A stretch of 64,000 nt of DNA, from positions 61,071 to 125,070 of the forward strand of contig NZ_JAUXVZ010000065.1 of assembly GCF_030680185.1 (NCBI RefSeq), written 5' to 3'. This stretch comes from Phenylobacterium sp. Its GTDB lineage: Bacteria; Pseudomonadota; Alphaproteobacteria; Caulobacterales; Caulobacteraceae. Made by a program: the position numbers and the translations under genes. Under the pieces are notes generated by a model. That model worked only from the letters and a program-made list of their open reading frames with translations, was not told where the DNA came from and ran no database searches. Below are positions 14,101 through 22,066 of the stretch, piece after piece. How positions within the stretch are numbered: position 1 is the first letter of the stretch; each line of letters opens with the position of its first letter.

Positions 14101-14444
14101 TCGGTGATCACCCGCATGCCCCGGCCGTGCGCCTCGTCGATGAAGCGTTTCACATCGTCGAAGTCGCCGTACTCCGGGTGGACCCCACGATAGTCGGCGA
14201 TGTCATAGCCATCGTCCCGGCGGGGCGACGGATAGAAGGGCAGCAGCCAGATGGCGGTGACGCCGAGGCTTGCGATGTAGTCCAGCTTGGCCGAAAGCCC
14301 TGCGAAATCGCCCACGCCGTCGTCATTGGCGTCGAAGAACGACTTCACGTGCAGCTGGTAGATGACCGCGTCCTTGTACCACTGCGGATCGGCGGTCTGG
14401 GCGGGGTCGGCGGCGTGATCGTCAGCAGCATAGGCGACGCTCAT
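11184..14444 (-). CDS. treS: Trehalose synthase fused to maltokinase
   Basis: A 1086-residue two-enzyme protein. Residues about 20-570 are TreS, which interconverts trehalose and maltose: VIYQLHVKSFFDANDDGVGDF, ELVINHTSDQHPWF, GLRLDAIPYL (nucleophile Asp 218), LLAEANQWPED and FLRNHDELTLEMV. Residues about 590-1086 are a maltokinase with an aminoglycoside-phosphotransferase-like fold, showing RIHGDLHLGQVL (catalytic loop) and FIDFEGEP (metal-binding Asp). The fusion channels trehalose through maltose to maltose-1-phosphate, the GlgE donor. Such TreS-kinase fusions are known in many bacteria. It is coupled to glgE by ATGA at 14441-14444. Confidence 0.95.
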
Positions 14445-17400
14445 CGCGGGGCCTCCATACGGAAAATGAGATAGGGCTGGCCGGGATCAAGCGCGATGCG
14501 TCGCCACTTGCCCTGCCAGTCGAAGGTCTTGCCGGTGAGCAGGTCGTCCACCCGGGCCGTGGCGTCGTCGGCGAGGCCCAGCCTCCAGAACGGCGCCTCC
14601 ACATCGGCCTCGTGGGCGCCGTGGGGATCGAGGTTGACGGCGACCAGGATCATGTCCCCGCCGCCTGGGCTGGCCTTGGCGTAGAACAGGATGTTGTCGT
14701 CGGTCGCCGGCAGGAACGTGACGTTCAGGTGGGTCTGCAGGGCCGGGTGGCTCTTGCGCAGGCGGTTGAGCTGGCTGATCTGCGGAATGATGCCCGGCGC
14801 GGTCCAATCCCGTGGCCGGATCTCATACTTTTCGGAGTCCTTGTATTCTTCCTTGCCCGGGCCGACGGGCTCGGCCTCCAGCAGTTCGAAGCCGGAATAG
14901 ACGCCCCACAGGCCAGACAGGGTGGCCGCCAGGGCCGCGCGGATCAGGAAGCCGGCGCGGCCTGAGGTCTGCAGGAAGTGGGGGTTGATGTCGGGCGTGT
15001 TGACGAAGAAGTTCGGCCGGAAGAATTCCTTCGGCTCGGTGGTGGTCAACTCGGTCAGGTAGTCGGTGAACTCCGCCTTGGTGTGGCGCCAGGTGAAGTA
15101 GGTGTAGGACTGTGAGAAGCCGATCTTGGCCAGCCGGTACATGACCCGCGGCCGGGTGAAGGCCTCTGACAGGAAGATAACGTCGGGGTGAGTGGTGCGC
15201 ACCTCACGGATCATCCATTCCCAGAAGGCGAACGGCTTGGTGTGGGGGTTGTCGACGCGGAAGGTGCGGACGCCCTCGCGCACCCAGAGCAGCACCACAT
15301 CGCGCAGGGCGAGCCACAGGTCCGGGATCGCCTCGGACCTGTAGAAGTCCACATTGACGATGTCCTGATACTTCTTCGGCGGGTTCTCGGCGTACTTGAT
15401 CGTCCCGTCCGAGCGCCAGTCGAACCAGCCCGGGTGATCCTTGATCCAGGGATGGTCGGGCGAGCACTGGATGGCGAAGTCCAGGGCGATCTCCAGCCCA
15501 TGGTCATGGGCTGCGGCGATCAGCTGGCGGAAGTCGTCGAAGGTCCCAAGCTCGGGGTGAATGGCCTCATGTCCGCCCTCGGCCGCGCCAATGGCGTAGG
15601 GGCTGCCCGGATCATCGGGGCCCGCGGTCAGGCTGTTGTTCTTCCCTTTGCGATGGCGCTGGCCGATCGGATGGATCGGCGGGAAGTAGAGGACGTCGAA
15701 GCCCATGGCCCTGACGGCCGGCAGGCGGGCGATGACATCGTCGAAGGTCCCGTGGCGGGCCGGGTCGTTGGTCTGGGAGCGGGGGAAAAGCTCGTACCAG
15801 CTGGCGAATAGGGCTTCGCGCCGTTCGGCGTCGACGAAACGCGCCTCGCTCTTGCAGGCGAAGGCCCGATCCTGCGCCTGATCCATCAGGCGCAATGTCT
15901 CGGGGTCGAGCAGACTCTGCCCGGCTGCGGCGGGATCGAGCTTGGAAAGCTCGGCGGCGATCTTGGCCAGCTGGCCCGAGGCGTCGGCCTTGGCGGCGTC
16001 GGCGATCAGTTGACGGCCTTCGTCGAGATCGACCTTCTGGGCGACGCCGGCCTCGATCTTCTTCTCCAGGCCGTGATGGTAGAAGCCGTACCGATCGATC
16101 CAGGCTTCGATGACGAACTCGTACCGACCCATGCGCTCCAGCGGGAAGCACCCGGTCCAGACATCGTTGCCCAGTTCAGACATGCGGGCGCTGGACCAGG
16201 TCTCGCCGTCGACGGCTCGCCAGCGGAGTTCAGCACCGAGCGTCTCATGGCCATCAGCATAGATCGCGGCGCTGACCTCGACGGTCTCGCCGACGATGCG
16301 CTTGGCGGCGAAGGGACCGCCGCTGACCTGCGGGGACACTTCCTCGATCACCAGGCGCGGCGCCTTGGCTGCGCTCTTCGCGCCCTGGCGTCCTGTGCGG
16401 CTGGGGACGCGGATCACGGCGCTGCGCCGTGCGCCCAGCAGCCGAATCTCGCCCAGGGCCAGGGGCTCGAAGGGATCAGCGCGCCCGTCCATGGCCTCGA
16501 AGGGACCAAAGGGGCCGGCGGCCGGAAGAATGAGGCCTGCGTCCAACTCGGCCGTGGCGTCGAGGGCGCTGTTGATCAGGACCAGAATGGCGGCTTCGGC
16601 GGTGCGCATGTCTGACCCGCTGGCGCGCAACAGGGCCGTGGCCGGCGCGCCTGGTCCCGTCAGCAGCCGCATCTCGCCCTCGAAGGGCGCAAGTTCGGCC
16701 ACCAGGCGGTTGGCCGAGCGCACGTCGGCGCTCAGGTCGGCATCATGTGTTGAACCGGGTCCTGAGCTGCCGAGGGGCGAGCGTTCGGCGGATTCAAAGC
16801 CCATGGACAACAGCAGGCCAGAGCCGGTCGAAGCCGCCAGGCGGAGCGCCCGAAGATAGCCGGCCCTCACGTCGGCCTCCGGCGGCAGACGCGTGGCCAG
16901 ACGCGGCCCGAAGGGCGCTTCGGGCTGGGCGATCAGCGGGGCGATCAGGCGCAGATCCTCATGCTCTTCCACGAGCCAGGGCGCACGGCCGTCCCACCAG
17001 GCGACCGACGAGATCAGAGCGTCAAAGCCGCAGGGCGCCAGCGAGAGGGCGGCTTTCCGGTCCATCCCCGGCGTATCGGCGATGACCGTCAAATCGGGCC
17101 TGGACGACCGCAGGCGCGCGATCAGACGGGTCCAGACCTCCGGCGGCGCCTGCTCAAGCTCCAAAAGGCGGAAACCGTCCAGGCCGGCTTCGACCCAGGT
17201 TTCGGCGCGGCGGGCGATCCATTCGACGACGACATCGCAGGCGGCCGGCTCACGCAGCCGCGCCAGGGCGACGCCCTGGGGCGGCGAGGCGAGCCTTGGA
17301 TCGACAGGGCGGTCGGCAGGGGCTTCCCGCCGCAGGGTGAAGGCGTCCGGCTGATCGGCCACCAGGGGGTGCTCGGCGTCGAACCGGACCAGATCGAGAT

Positions 17401-17674
17401 CCATCAACAGCCTTAGCCCATGCGCCCGGCAGGCGGCCGCCAGCTCGCCGATGGCAGAGGTCGTCGGCGCGCCGTTCAAACATGAGGTGTCGTGGTCGCG
17501 GGGGCGGAAGACATCGCCGCCGTGCTGAAAAATGGGCGCCACCAGCAGGTGATCAAACCCGAGATCAGCCGCGTTCTCGGCCAGTTGGGCGGCCAGGCCA
17601 TCGCCTTCGATTGCAATCGGGTGAACGTAGTAGATGCGCGGCGCATGAACGCGCGAAGCTGGTGCGGGGGTCAT
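14441..17674 (-). CDS. glgE: Alpha-1,4-glucan:maltose-1-phosphate maltosyltransferase GlgE with an extra N-terminal domain
   Basis: GlgE extends alpha-glucan with maltosyl units from maltose-1-phosphate. The catalytic core occupies about residues 439-1077: an N-terminal beta domain beginning LVIEEVSPQVSGG, then DFAIQCSPDHPWI, FRVDNPHTKP (nucleophile Asp 808), FLSEAFTRP (acid/base Glu 837, the usual 29-residue spacing) and NTPDINPHF. Residues 1-420 are unusual for the classical enzyme of about 660-700 residues and look like a degenerate amylase barrel in which the expected GFRxD reads GFRLL at 167-171. The start ATG has a GAGGGA ribosome site and heads the operon, 30 bases from a stress-type promoter candidate. 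Confidence 0.94.
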   Translation of the reverse strand: MTPAPASRVHAPRIYYVHPIAIEGDGLAAQLAENAADLGFDHLLVAPIFQHGGDVFRPRDHDTSCLNGAPTTSAIGELAAACRAHGLRLLMDLDLVRFDAEHPLVADQPDAFTLRREAPADRPVDPRLASPPQGVALARLREPAACDVVVEWIARRAETWVEAGLDGFRLLELEQAPPEVWTRLIARLRSSRPDLTVIADTPGMDRKAALSLAPCGFDALISSVAWWDGRAPWLVEEHEDLRLIAPLIAQPEAPFGPRLATRLPPEADVRAGYLRALRLAASTGSGLLLSMGFESAERSPLGSSGPGSTHDADLSADVRSANRLVAELAPFEGEMRLLTGPGAPATALLRASGSDMRTAEAAILVLINSALDATAELDAGLILPAAGPFGPFEAMDGRADPFEPLALGEIRLLGARRSAVIRVPSRTGRQGAKSAAKAPRLVIEEVSPQVSGGPFAAKRIVGETVEVSAAIYADGHETLGAELRWRAVDGETWSSARMSELGNDVWTGCFPLERMGRYEFVIEAWIDRYGFYHHGLEKKIEAGVAQKVDLDEGRQLIADAAKADASGQLAKIAAELSKLDPAAAGQSLLDPETLRLMDQAQDRAFACKSEARFVDAERREALFASWYELFPRSQTNDPARHGTFDDVIARLPAVRAMGFDVLYFPPIHPIGQRHRKGKNNSLTAGPDDPGSPYAIGAAEGGHEAIHPELGTFDDFRQLIAAAHDHGLEIALDFAIQCSPDHPWIKDHPGWFDWRSDGTIKYAENPPKKYQDIVNVDFYRSEAIPDLWLALRDVVLLWVREGVRTFRVDNPHTKPFAFWEWMIREVRTTHPDVIFLSEAFTRPRVMYRLAKIGFSQSYTYFTWRHTKAEFTDYLTELTTTEPKEFFRPNFFVNTPDINPHFLQTSGRAGFLIRAALAATLSGLWGVYSGFELLEAEPVGPGKEEYKDSEKYEIRPRDWTAPGIIPQISQLNRLRKSHPALQTHLNVTFLPATDDNILFYAKASPGGGDMILVAVNLDPHGAHEADVEAPFWRLGLADDATARVDDLLTGKTFDWQGKWRRIALDPGQPYLIFRMEAPR

Positions 17675-17703
17675 CGTCCCTCATGGAAAAGGCGTGCACC
17701 CAC

Positions 17704-17728
17704 AACCGAGCCCCAGGACGTTCGTTCC
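17704..17728 (-). promoter_or_regulatory. Candidate EcfG/SigT-type promoter for the glgE operon (proximal)
   Basis: On the minus strand GGAAC (17728-17724) is followed after 16 bases by GGTT (17707-17704). The general-stress sigma factors of alphaproteobacteria recognise GGAAC-N16/17-CGTT, so there is one mismatch in the least conserved base. The -10 element lies about 30 bases before the glgE ATG. Trehalose genes are common targets of this regulon. Untested. Confidence 0.5.
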
Positions 17729-17812
17729 GAGGGTCAAGCTTGTCTTCGAGGCTTTCTTTTCCGGCGCCTGATCTTGTGGCGCAGGCCTCGACGCGCGGCG
17801 GGAGGCGCCTCG

Positions 17813-17837
17813 AACCCCGGGGAAGGGCATCTGTTCC
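17813..17837 (-). promoter_or_regulatory. Second candidate EcfG/SigT-type promoter upstream of glgE (distal)
   Basis: On the minus strand GGAAC (17837-17833), 16 bases, then GGTT (17816-17813), the same form as the proximal site. It lies about 140 bases before the glgE start in the 238-base gap that also follows the acyl-CoA synthetase gene. Confidence 0.35.
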
Positions 17838-17912
17838 CGTCGCCGTCAGTCGTCACCGCGGAGGTTCAATGAACGTGGTCCGCGCCACCCTTTCCGGGAC
17901 ATGGCGGTCGGG

Positions 17913-19481
17913 TCAGATCGCCCGGGCGCGGCCTTCCCAGTAGGGCGCGCGGACCTTGTTGCGCTGAATCTTGCCGGCCTCGCTGCGGGGCAGCCGGGGC
18001 ACGAAGTCCACGCCGCGGGGAATCTTGTACTTGGCCACCGCGGTGCGGGCATAGGCCAGGATCTCTTCCTTCAGCGCCTCGGAGGGGGCGTAGCCCGGCG
18101 CCAGTTCGATGACCGCCCGCACCTCCTCGCCGTACTCGTCGTGGGGCACGCCCACGGTGCAGGAATCGGCCACCGCAGGATGCTTGATCAACTCGTTGTC
18201 GATCTCCTGAGGATAGATATTCACGCCGCCGACGATGATCGTCTCGGCGCTGCGGCCGGTCAGGAAGAGATAGCCGTCCTCGTCGAAATAGCCGACGTCG
18301 CCCATGGTGAAATAGCCGTCGCGGCGGCCGGAGTCGGTCTTGGCGGCGTCCTTGAAATATTCAAACCCGCCCTGGTCGGCCAACCGCATATAGATGGCCC
18401 CGGCCTGACCGGTGGGTAGCTCGTCGCCCGCTTCGTCCAGGATCTTGGCGGCCTCAGGATCGGGGCGTTTCCCCACGGTGCCGGGCTTTTTCAGCCAGTC
18501 CTGCGAGGTGACCCAGAAGCCCACGCCGCCCTCGGACCCGGCGTAGTATTCGAACAGCACCGGCCCCAGCCATTCGATCATGGCCTGCTTGACCTCCGGC
18601 GGGCAGGGCGCAGCGCCATGCGATATGCGGCGCAGGGAGCTGAGGTCGTAGCGCTCGCGCACCTCAGGCGGCAGGCCCAGCAGCCGCTGGAACATGATCG
18701 GCACGAAGTGGCTGCGGGTCACCCGGCGGGCCTCGATGGTGGCCAGCACCTTCTCGTTGTCCCACTTGTCGAGCAGCACCGTCGGCACGCCGTTCACCAG
18801 GGCCTTGCGCACGTCGCCGGCCATGGGCGAGGCGTGATAGGCCGGGCCGGTGCAGAAGTGGACGTCGTCGTCCTGATAGGCCGGGTCGTAGGTGGGGATC
18901 GGCGCGTTGGGCTTGTAGACGCCCTTGGGCCGCCCGGTGGTGCCCGACGAATAGAGCATGGTGTGGCCGCGGACCGGGTCGGCGATGTCGTCCCCGGAAT
19001 AGGGGCCAAGGGCGGCCTCATAGTCGATGAAGCCCGGCAGCGGCCCGCCGATGGCCACCTTCACGGACAGGCGTGGGCACTGGTCGGCGGCTTCGGCTGC
19101 GCCGGCCACCGAGGCTTCGGCGAACAGGGCCTTGGCCTCACAGTTGTCGATCACATAGGCGATCTCGTCGGGCGTCAGGTGCCAGTTCACCGGCGTCATG
19201 CGCAGGCCGCACCGCTGGGTGGCGAACAGCACGTCGACGAATTCCGCCCGATTGGGGCAGAGCAGGGCGACGGAGTCGCCTGGCGTCAGGCCCTGGTCCC
19301 GCAGCAGCCGGACGATCCGGTTCGCATTGGCGTTGAGCTCGCCAAAGGTTCGGGTCGGCCCCGACATCTCGAAGATGGCGGTCTTGTCGGGCTGGCGCGC
19401 CGCCCAGAAGGCCGGGGCCATGCCAAGCTCTGCGGCCGTCTTGAGCGCTTGTACAGATTCATCGTCCAGACGTCCGGCCAT
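17913..19481 (-). CDS. AMP-binding acyl-CoA synthetase
   Basis: A 522-residue member of the ANL superfamily that activates a carboxylic acid with ATP and joins it to CoA. Motifs: YSSGTTGRPKGV (P-loop-like), YAGSEGGVGFW (acid-pocket region), GDVGYFDEDGYLFLTGR (hinge) and the C-terminal PRxxxGKIQR lysine motif (PRSEAGKIQRNKV). The start at 19481 (MAGRLDDES) has GGGAGG four bases upstream and is preferred to a TTG at 19505. The gene is divergent from a TetR regulator and close to acyl-CoA dehydrogenase and hydrolase genes, which suggests a degradation pathway. The acid substrate cannot be read from sequence. Confidence 0.9.
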   Translation of the reverse strand: MAGRLDDESVQALKTAAELGMAPAFWAARQPDKTAIFEMSGPTRTFGELNANANRIVRLLRDQGLTPGDSVALLCPNRAEFVDVLFATQRCGLRMTPVNWHLTPDEIAYVIDNCEAKALFAEASVAGAAEAADQCPRLSVKVAIGGPLPGFIDYEAALGPYSGDDIADPVRGHTMLYSSGTTGRPKGVYKPNAPIPTYDPAYQDDDVHFCTGPAYHASPMAGDVRKALVNGVPTVLLDKWDNEKVLATIEARRVTRSHFVPIMFQRLLGLPPEVRERYDLSSLRRISHGAAPCPPEVKQAMIEWLGPVLFEYYAGSEGGVGFWVTSQDWLKKPGTVGKRPDPEAAKILDEAGDELPTGQAGAIYMRLADQGGFEYFKDAAKTDSGRRDGYFTMGDVGYFDEDGYLFLTGRSAETIIVGGVNIYPQEIDNELIKHPAVADSCTVGVPHDEYGEEVRAVIELAPGYAPSEALKEEILAYARTAVAKYKIPRGVDFVPRLPRSEAGKIQRNKVRAPYWEGRARAI

Positions 19482-19617
19482 GGGGCCTCCCTTTGCCGGC
19501 CGCAACGCTCTGCAATGGCGTCTTCGTCAGTGGCCGGGCGCTTAGCGTCGCCGAGAAGGGGCGAGCCACAGCCGGAGCCAGGCTCGCCCAAGGTTCAACG
19601 TGCGTAGCCAATATGGA

Positions 19618-19630
19618 GCACTAATGGTGC
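19618..19630. promoter_or_regulatory. Small inverted repeat in the synthetase/TetR divergent region
   Basis: GCAC-TAATG-GTGC sits in the 223-base region between the divergent acyl-CoA synthetase and TetR genes, where an autoregulating TetR protein would be expected to bind. The arms are only four bases, so it is no more than a candidate operator. I saw nothing else clear in this gap. Confidence 0.2.
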
Positions 19631-19704
19631 GAATGTCACTATCCGGCTGGGGCTTCCGCACAGTGGAACTTGCGCCCCTGGAAGACGCGGCCCACTAATC
19701 GCCC

Positions 19705-20319
19705 ATGAGGTCCGACTTGGCGCAAAAGGGTGGGCGCGCCCGGCTTTCCCCCGAGGTGCGGCGGGGCCAGATCCTGGACGCCGCCGAAACCTTGTTGACG
19801 GCCCACGGCGGCTTGCCCCTCCCGCTGGAGGAGTTGGCCCGCGCGGCCTTGGTCAGCAAGGCGCTGATCTACGCCTATTTTCCCAACCAGCACGATCTGG
19901 CCAATGCGCTTCTGGCCCGGCGCTTTACGGCCATGCTGGCGGCCGGCCTGGAGGCGGCGGCGAGCCAGGACGCCATGGACGACGCCGCCCAGGCCTGCGC
20001 GGCGGCCTATTTCGAAGAGGTGGCCCAGGCTGGACCCGTGGCGCACATCATCCTGCGCGATCCCTTCATGGCGGGCCGGATCGATCCCGCGCTGACCGCC
20101 ATCCGCGACCGGATCGCCCGGCGGCTGGCCCGCACCGCCCGCAAGAGTCTGCGCCTTTCGCCCAAGGAGGCGGTGGCGGCGCTCAGCTTGATGACCACCA
20201 TTCCGGAAGAGGCCGGCCGCCTGGTCCATGCCGGAGATCTCAGCCTGGAGCGCGGGCGCGAGCTCAACCGACGCCTGATCGCCTCGTCCCTGCGGGCCCT
20301 GACCCCCGATGTGGTCTAG
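19705..20319 (+). CDS. TetR-family transcriptional regulator
   Basis: A 204-residue protein with the TetR N-terminal helix-turn-helix at about 20-65 (RGQILDAAETLL then LEELARAALVSKALIYAYFPNQHDL), followed by a divergent helical ligand-binding domain. It is transcribed away from the acyl-CoA synthetase gene and is the natural candidate to repress it in response to an acyl-CoA or related ligand; that link is inferred from position. No good ribosome site is visible before the ATG. Its stop shares CTAG with the convergent HTH-TetR gene. Confidence 0.88.
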   Translation: MRSDLAQKGGRARLSPEVRRGQILDAAETLLTAHGGLPLPLEELARAALVSKALIYAYFPNQHDLANALLARRFTAMLAAGLEAAASQDAMDDAAQACAAAYFEEVAQAGPVAHIILRDPFMAGRIDPALTAIRDRIARRLARTARKSLRLSPKEAVAALSLMTTIPEEAGRLVHAGDLSLERGRELNRRLIASSLRALTPDVV

Positions 20320-21185
20320 CCGCGGCCTTCACGGACGATCTCGCGATTGCCGCCGGTGACGATGGCCAGGCTCAACCGCTCGGCCATGGCCAGGGGAATC
20401 TTCTTTTCCGCCAGCAGGCGTCCGGCCCGCAGACAGACGGCCGTCAGCACCACGGTGGCGCCGCGGGCGAGATCGGCCTCGACCCCGTAGCGGGTGGTCA
20501 GCCGCTCGGTCATGCGACGGCGGGAATAGCCGCTCTGGGCCTCGCGCTCGGCCCGCATGCCGGCGCGGACCTCGGGACTGTTGAGCAGCCGCTGGATCAG
20601 GGCGCCGCGTTCCTCGACCTGGCGCAGATAGGCGAGGGTTGAGAGGGTGACGCGGGTCAGATTGTCTTGCCCGCGCTCGATCTCGGACTGGCGCTCGTCA
20701 TTCATGGCCGCCAACTCTCGCCGGGCCAGCGCGACCAGGAGGTCGGCCCGCCGGGGGAAGAGGTTGTGGGCCTGGGCTTCGCTGAGGCCCGTCTCGCGGG
20801 CCACGCGCTTCATGGTCGCCGCATGCAGGCCCTCGCCGGTGATGATGGCCGCAGCCGCCGCCATCAGCTGATCCTGCCTGGCCTCAGGCGAGCGTCGGGT
20901 CCGGTCGCGGCGCGTGCGGCCAGCCCGGGCCGACAGATCGACCACCGGATCGACCCCTGCAGGCGCCGGCGGCAGCGGCGGGCGCTCGGCCCGCTGCGCG
21001 TTCCAGTAGCCGCGGCCGGGATAGGGCACCATCAGCCGGTCGCAGATCTTGGCCAGGCCGCTACGACTGATGCCCCACTGGACCGCCAGGGTCGACAGCG
21101 GCGTCGCCCAGACCTGATCGTACAGCGCCTCCCGCGTCAGCCGCGGCGGGGCGGGAGTCGTCGATGGGGATTGCGGCGCGGCCAT
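20316..21185 (-). CDS. Regulator with an N-terminal HTH-like module fused to a TetR domain
   Basis: A 289-residue protein. Residues about 15-62 hold a helix-turn-helix-like module (LYDQVWATPLSTLAVQWGIS, then GLAKICDR and PYPGRGYWN) of a kind found in alphaproteobacterial proteins of unknown role. After a proline-rich linker and an Arg-rich stretch, residues about 98-145 are a typical TetR HTH (LMAAAAAIITGEGLHAATMK, then ETGLSEAQAHNLFPRRADL) followed by a ligand domain. It is the last gene of a likely operon with the hot-dog protein (18 bases upstream) and the amidohydrolase. Two DNA-binding modules in one chain is unusual. Confidence 0.8.
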   Translation of the reverse strand: MAAPQSPSTTPAPPRLTREALYDQVWATPLSTLAVQWGISRSGLAKICDRLMVPYPGRGYWNAQRAERPPLPPAPAGVDPVVDLSARAGRTRRDRTRRSPEARQDQLMAAAAAIITGEGLHAATMKRVARETGLSEAQAHNLFPRRADLLVALARRELAAMNDERQSEIERGQDNLTRVTLSTLAYLRQVEERGALIQRLLNSPEVRAGMRAEREAQSGYSRRRMTERLTTRYGVEADLARGATVVLTAVCLRAGRLLAEKKIPLAMAERLSLAIVTGGNREIVREGRG

Positions 21186-21203
21186 GCCGCAAGGCTTACC
21201 CCC

Positions 21204-22043
21204 TCAGGCCGGCTTGGCCCAGAGGGGCGAGGAGGCCTTCATGAAGCGGATCATGAAGGTGACCGTGGCCACGTCCTTGCCGGTGGCCGCATCGGCGATA
21301 TCGACGTCGTACCAGGCGTTCTCGGTCTTGGGGCTCTCGGTGAGTTTCAGCATGGTCGTCCGCCCGACATAGTCATGGTCGGCCTTCAGCGGCCCGTCGG
21401 CGATGCGGATTTCCAAGGCGCCAAAGAGGCCCACGGACTGGTTCACCTTGGCCAGCACCGTGGGGCGGCTGATATGGGCCAGCCGCACGAGATGCGAGGG
21501 GGGGAGGATCCCCTCGTCGTAAAGGGGAAGCCGCTCGGTGATGCGGCTGAGGGACTTTTCCAGCGCTTCACGTTCGATACGCATGGGGATGTCGGTGTTC
21601 ACGTCACCGACCTTGTAGCCGGCGAGGATGCGCAGGGCCTCGGCTGGGGCCTGGGCGGCCATGCGCCGGGTCATTTCCGACTCCGGATCACGCGTCTGGC
21701 CGCTGGCGGTGCCGATACAGACCTGGACGCCCTCGCGGTTGAACATGGTGAGGCGCGAGCGCGGGCTGGCCGCCTCCATCACCGCCTTCACCTCCTCGCG
21801 ATCCACCGTCGCCTGGGTGAAGTGCAGGGACATGTTCCCGCGCGCAAACCAGTCGGTCCCATAGGTCTCCACCAGCAGGGGCGCGAACTGATCCATATGG
21901 ACCGAGCCCGGCACCGTGCCGCCCTTGAAGCCCAGCTTGGCCGCGACCTCGTCATTGTGGATCGAGCCCGGCGCCTGCTGGAAGCCGTTGTGAGGGCTGC
22001 GAAACTCGCCCTCGATGATCTTGCCCTGAAGGGTCTCGGTCAT
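21204..22043 (-). CDS. MaoC-like hot-dog fold protein
   Basis: A 279-residue protein with two-repeat hot-dog character: an N-terminal segment GSIHNDEVAAKLGFKGGTVPG, then NMSLHFTQATVDREEVKAV, which resemble hydratase/MaoC-like folds that bind acyl-CoA thioesters. I could not place the Asp-His dyad of active R-hydratases with confidence, so hydratase, thioesterase or a non-catalytic role are all open. The ATG is preceded by GGGAG. It lies 23 bases after the amidohydrolase gene and 18 before the regulator gene, pointing to one transcript. Confidence 0.65.
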   Translation of the reverse strand: MTETLQGKIIEGEFRSPHNGFQQAPGSIHNDEVAAKLGFKGGTVPGSVHMDQFAPLLVETYGTDWFARGNMSLHFTQATVDREEVKAVMEAASPRSRLTMFNREGVQVCIGTASGQTRDPESEMTRRMAAQAPAEALRILAGYKVGDVNTDIPMRIEREALEKSLSRITERLPLYDEGILPPSHLVRLAHISRPTVLAKVNQSVGLFGALEIRIADGPLKADHDYVGRTTMLKLTESPKTENAWYDVDIADAATGKDVATVTFMIRFMKASSPLWAKPA

Positions 22044-22066
22044 GGCGCTCTCCCTGTCTGTGACGC

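Noticed and set aside
19665..19690. GGAAC upstream of the TetR gene as a stress promoter
   Set aside because: The base run 16 positions later is CGCG, two mismatches from CGTT, too weak to call.
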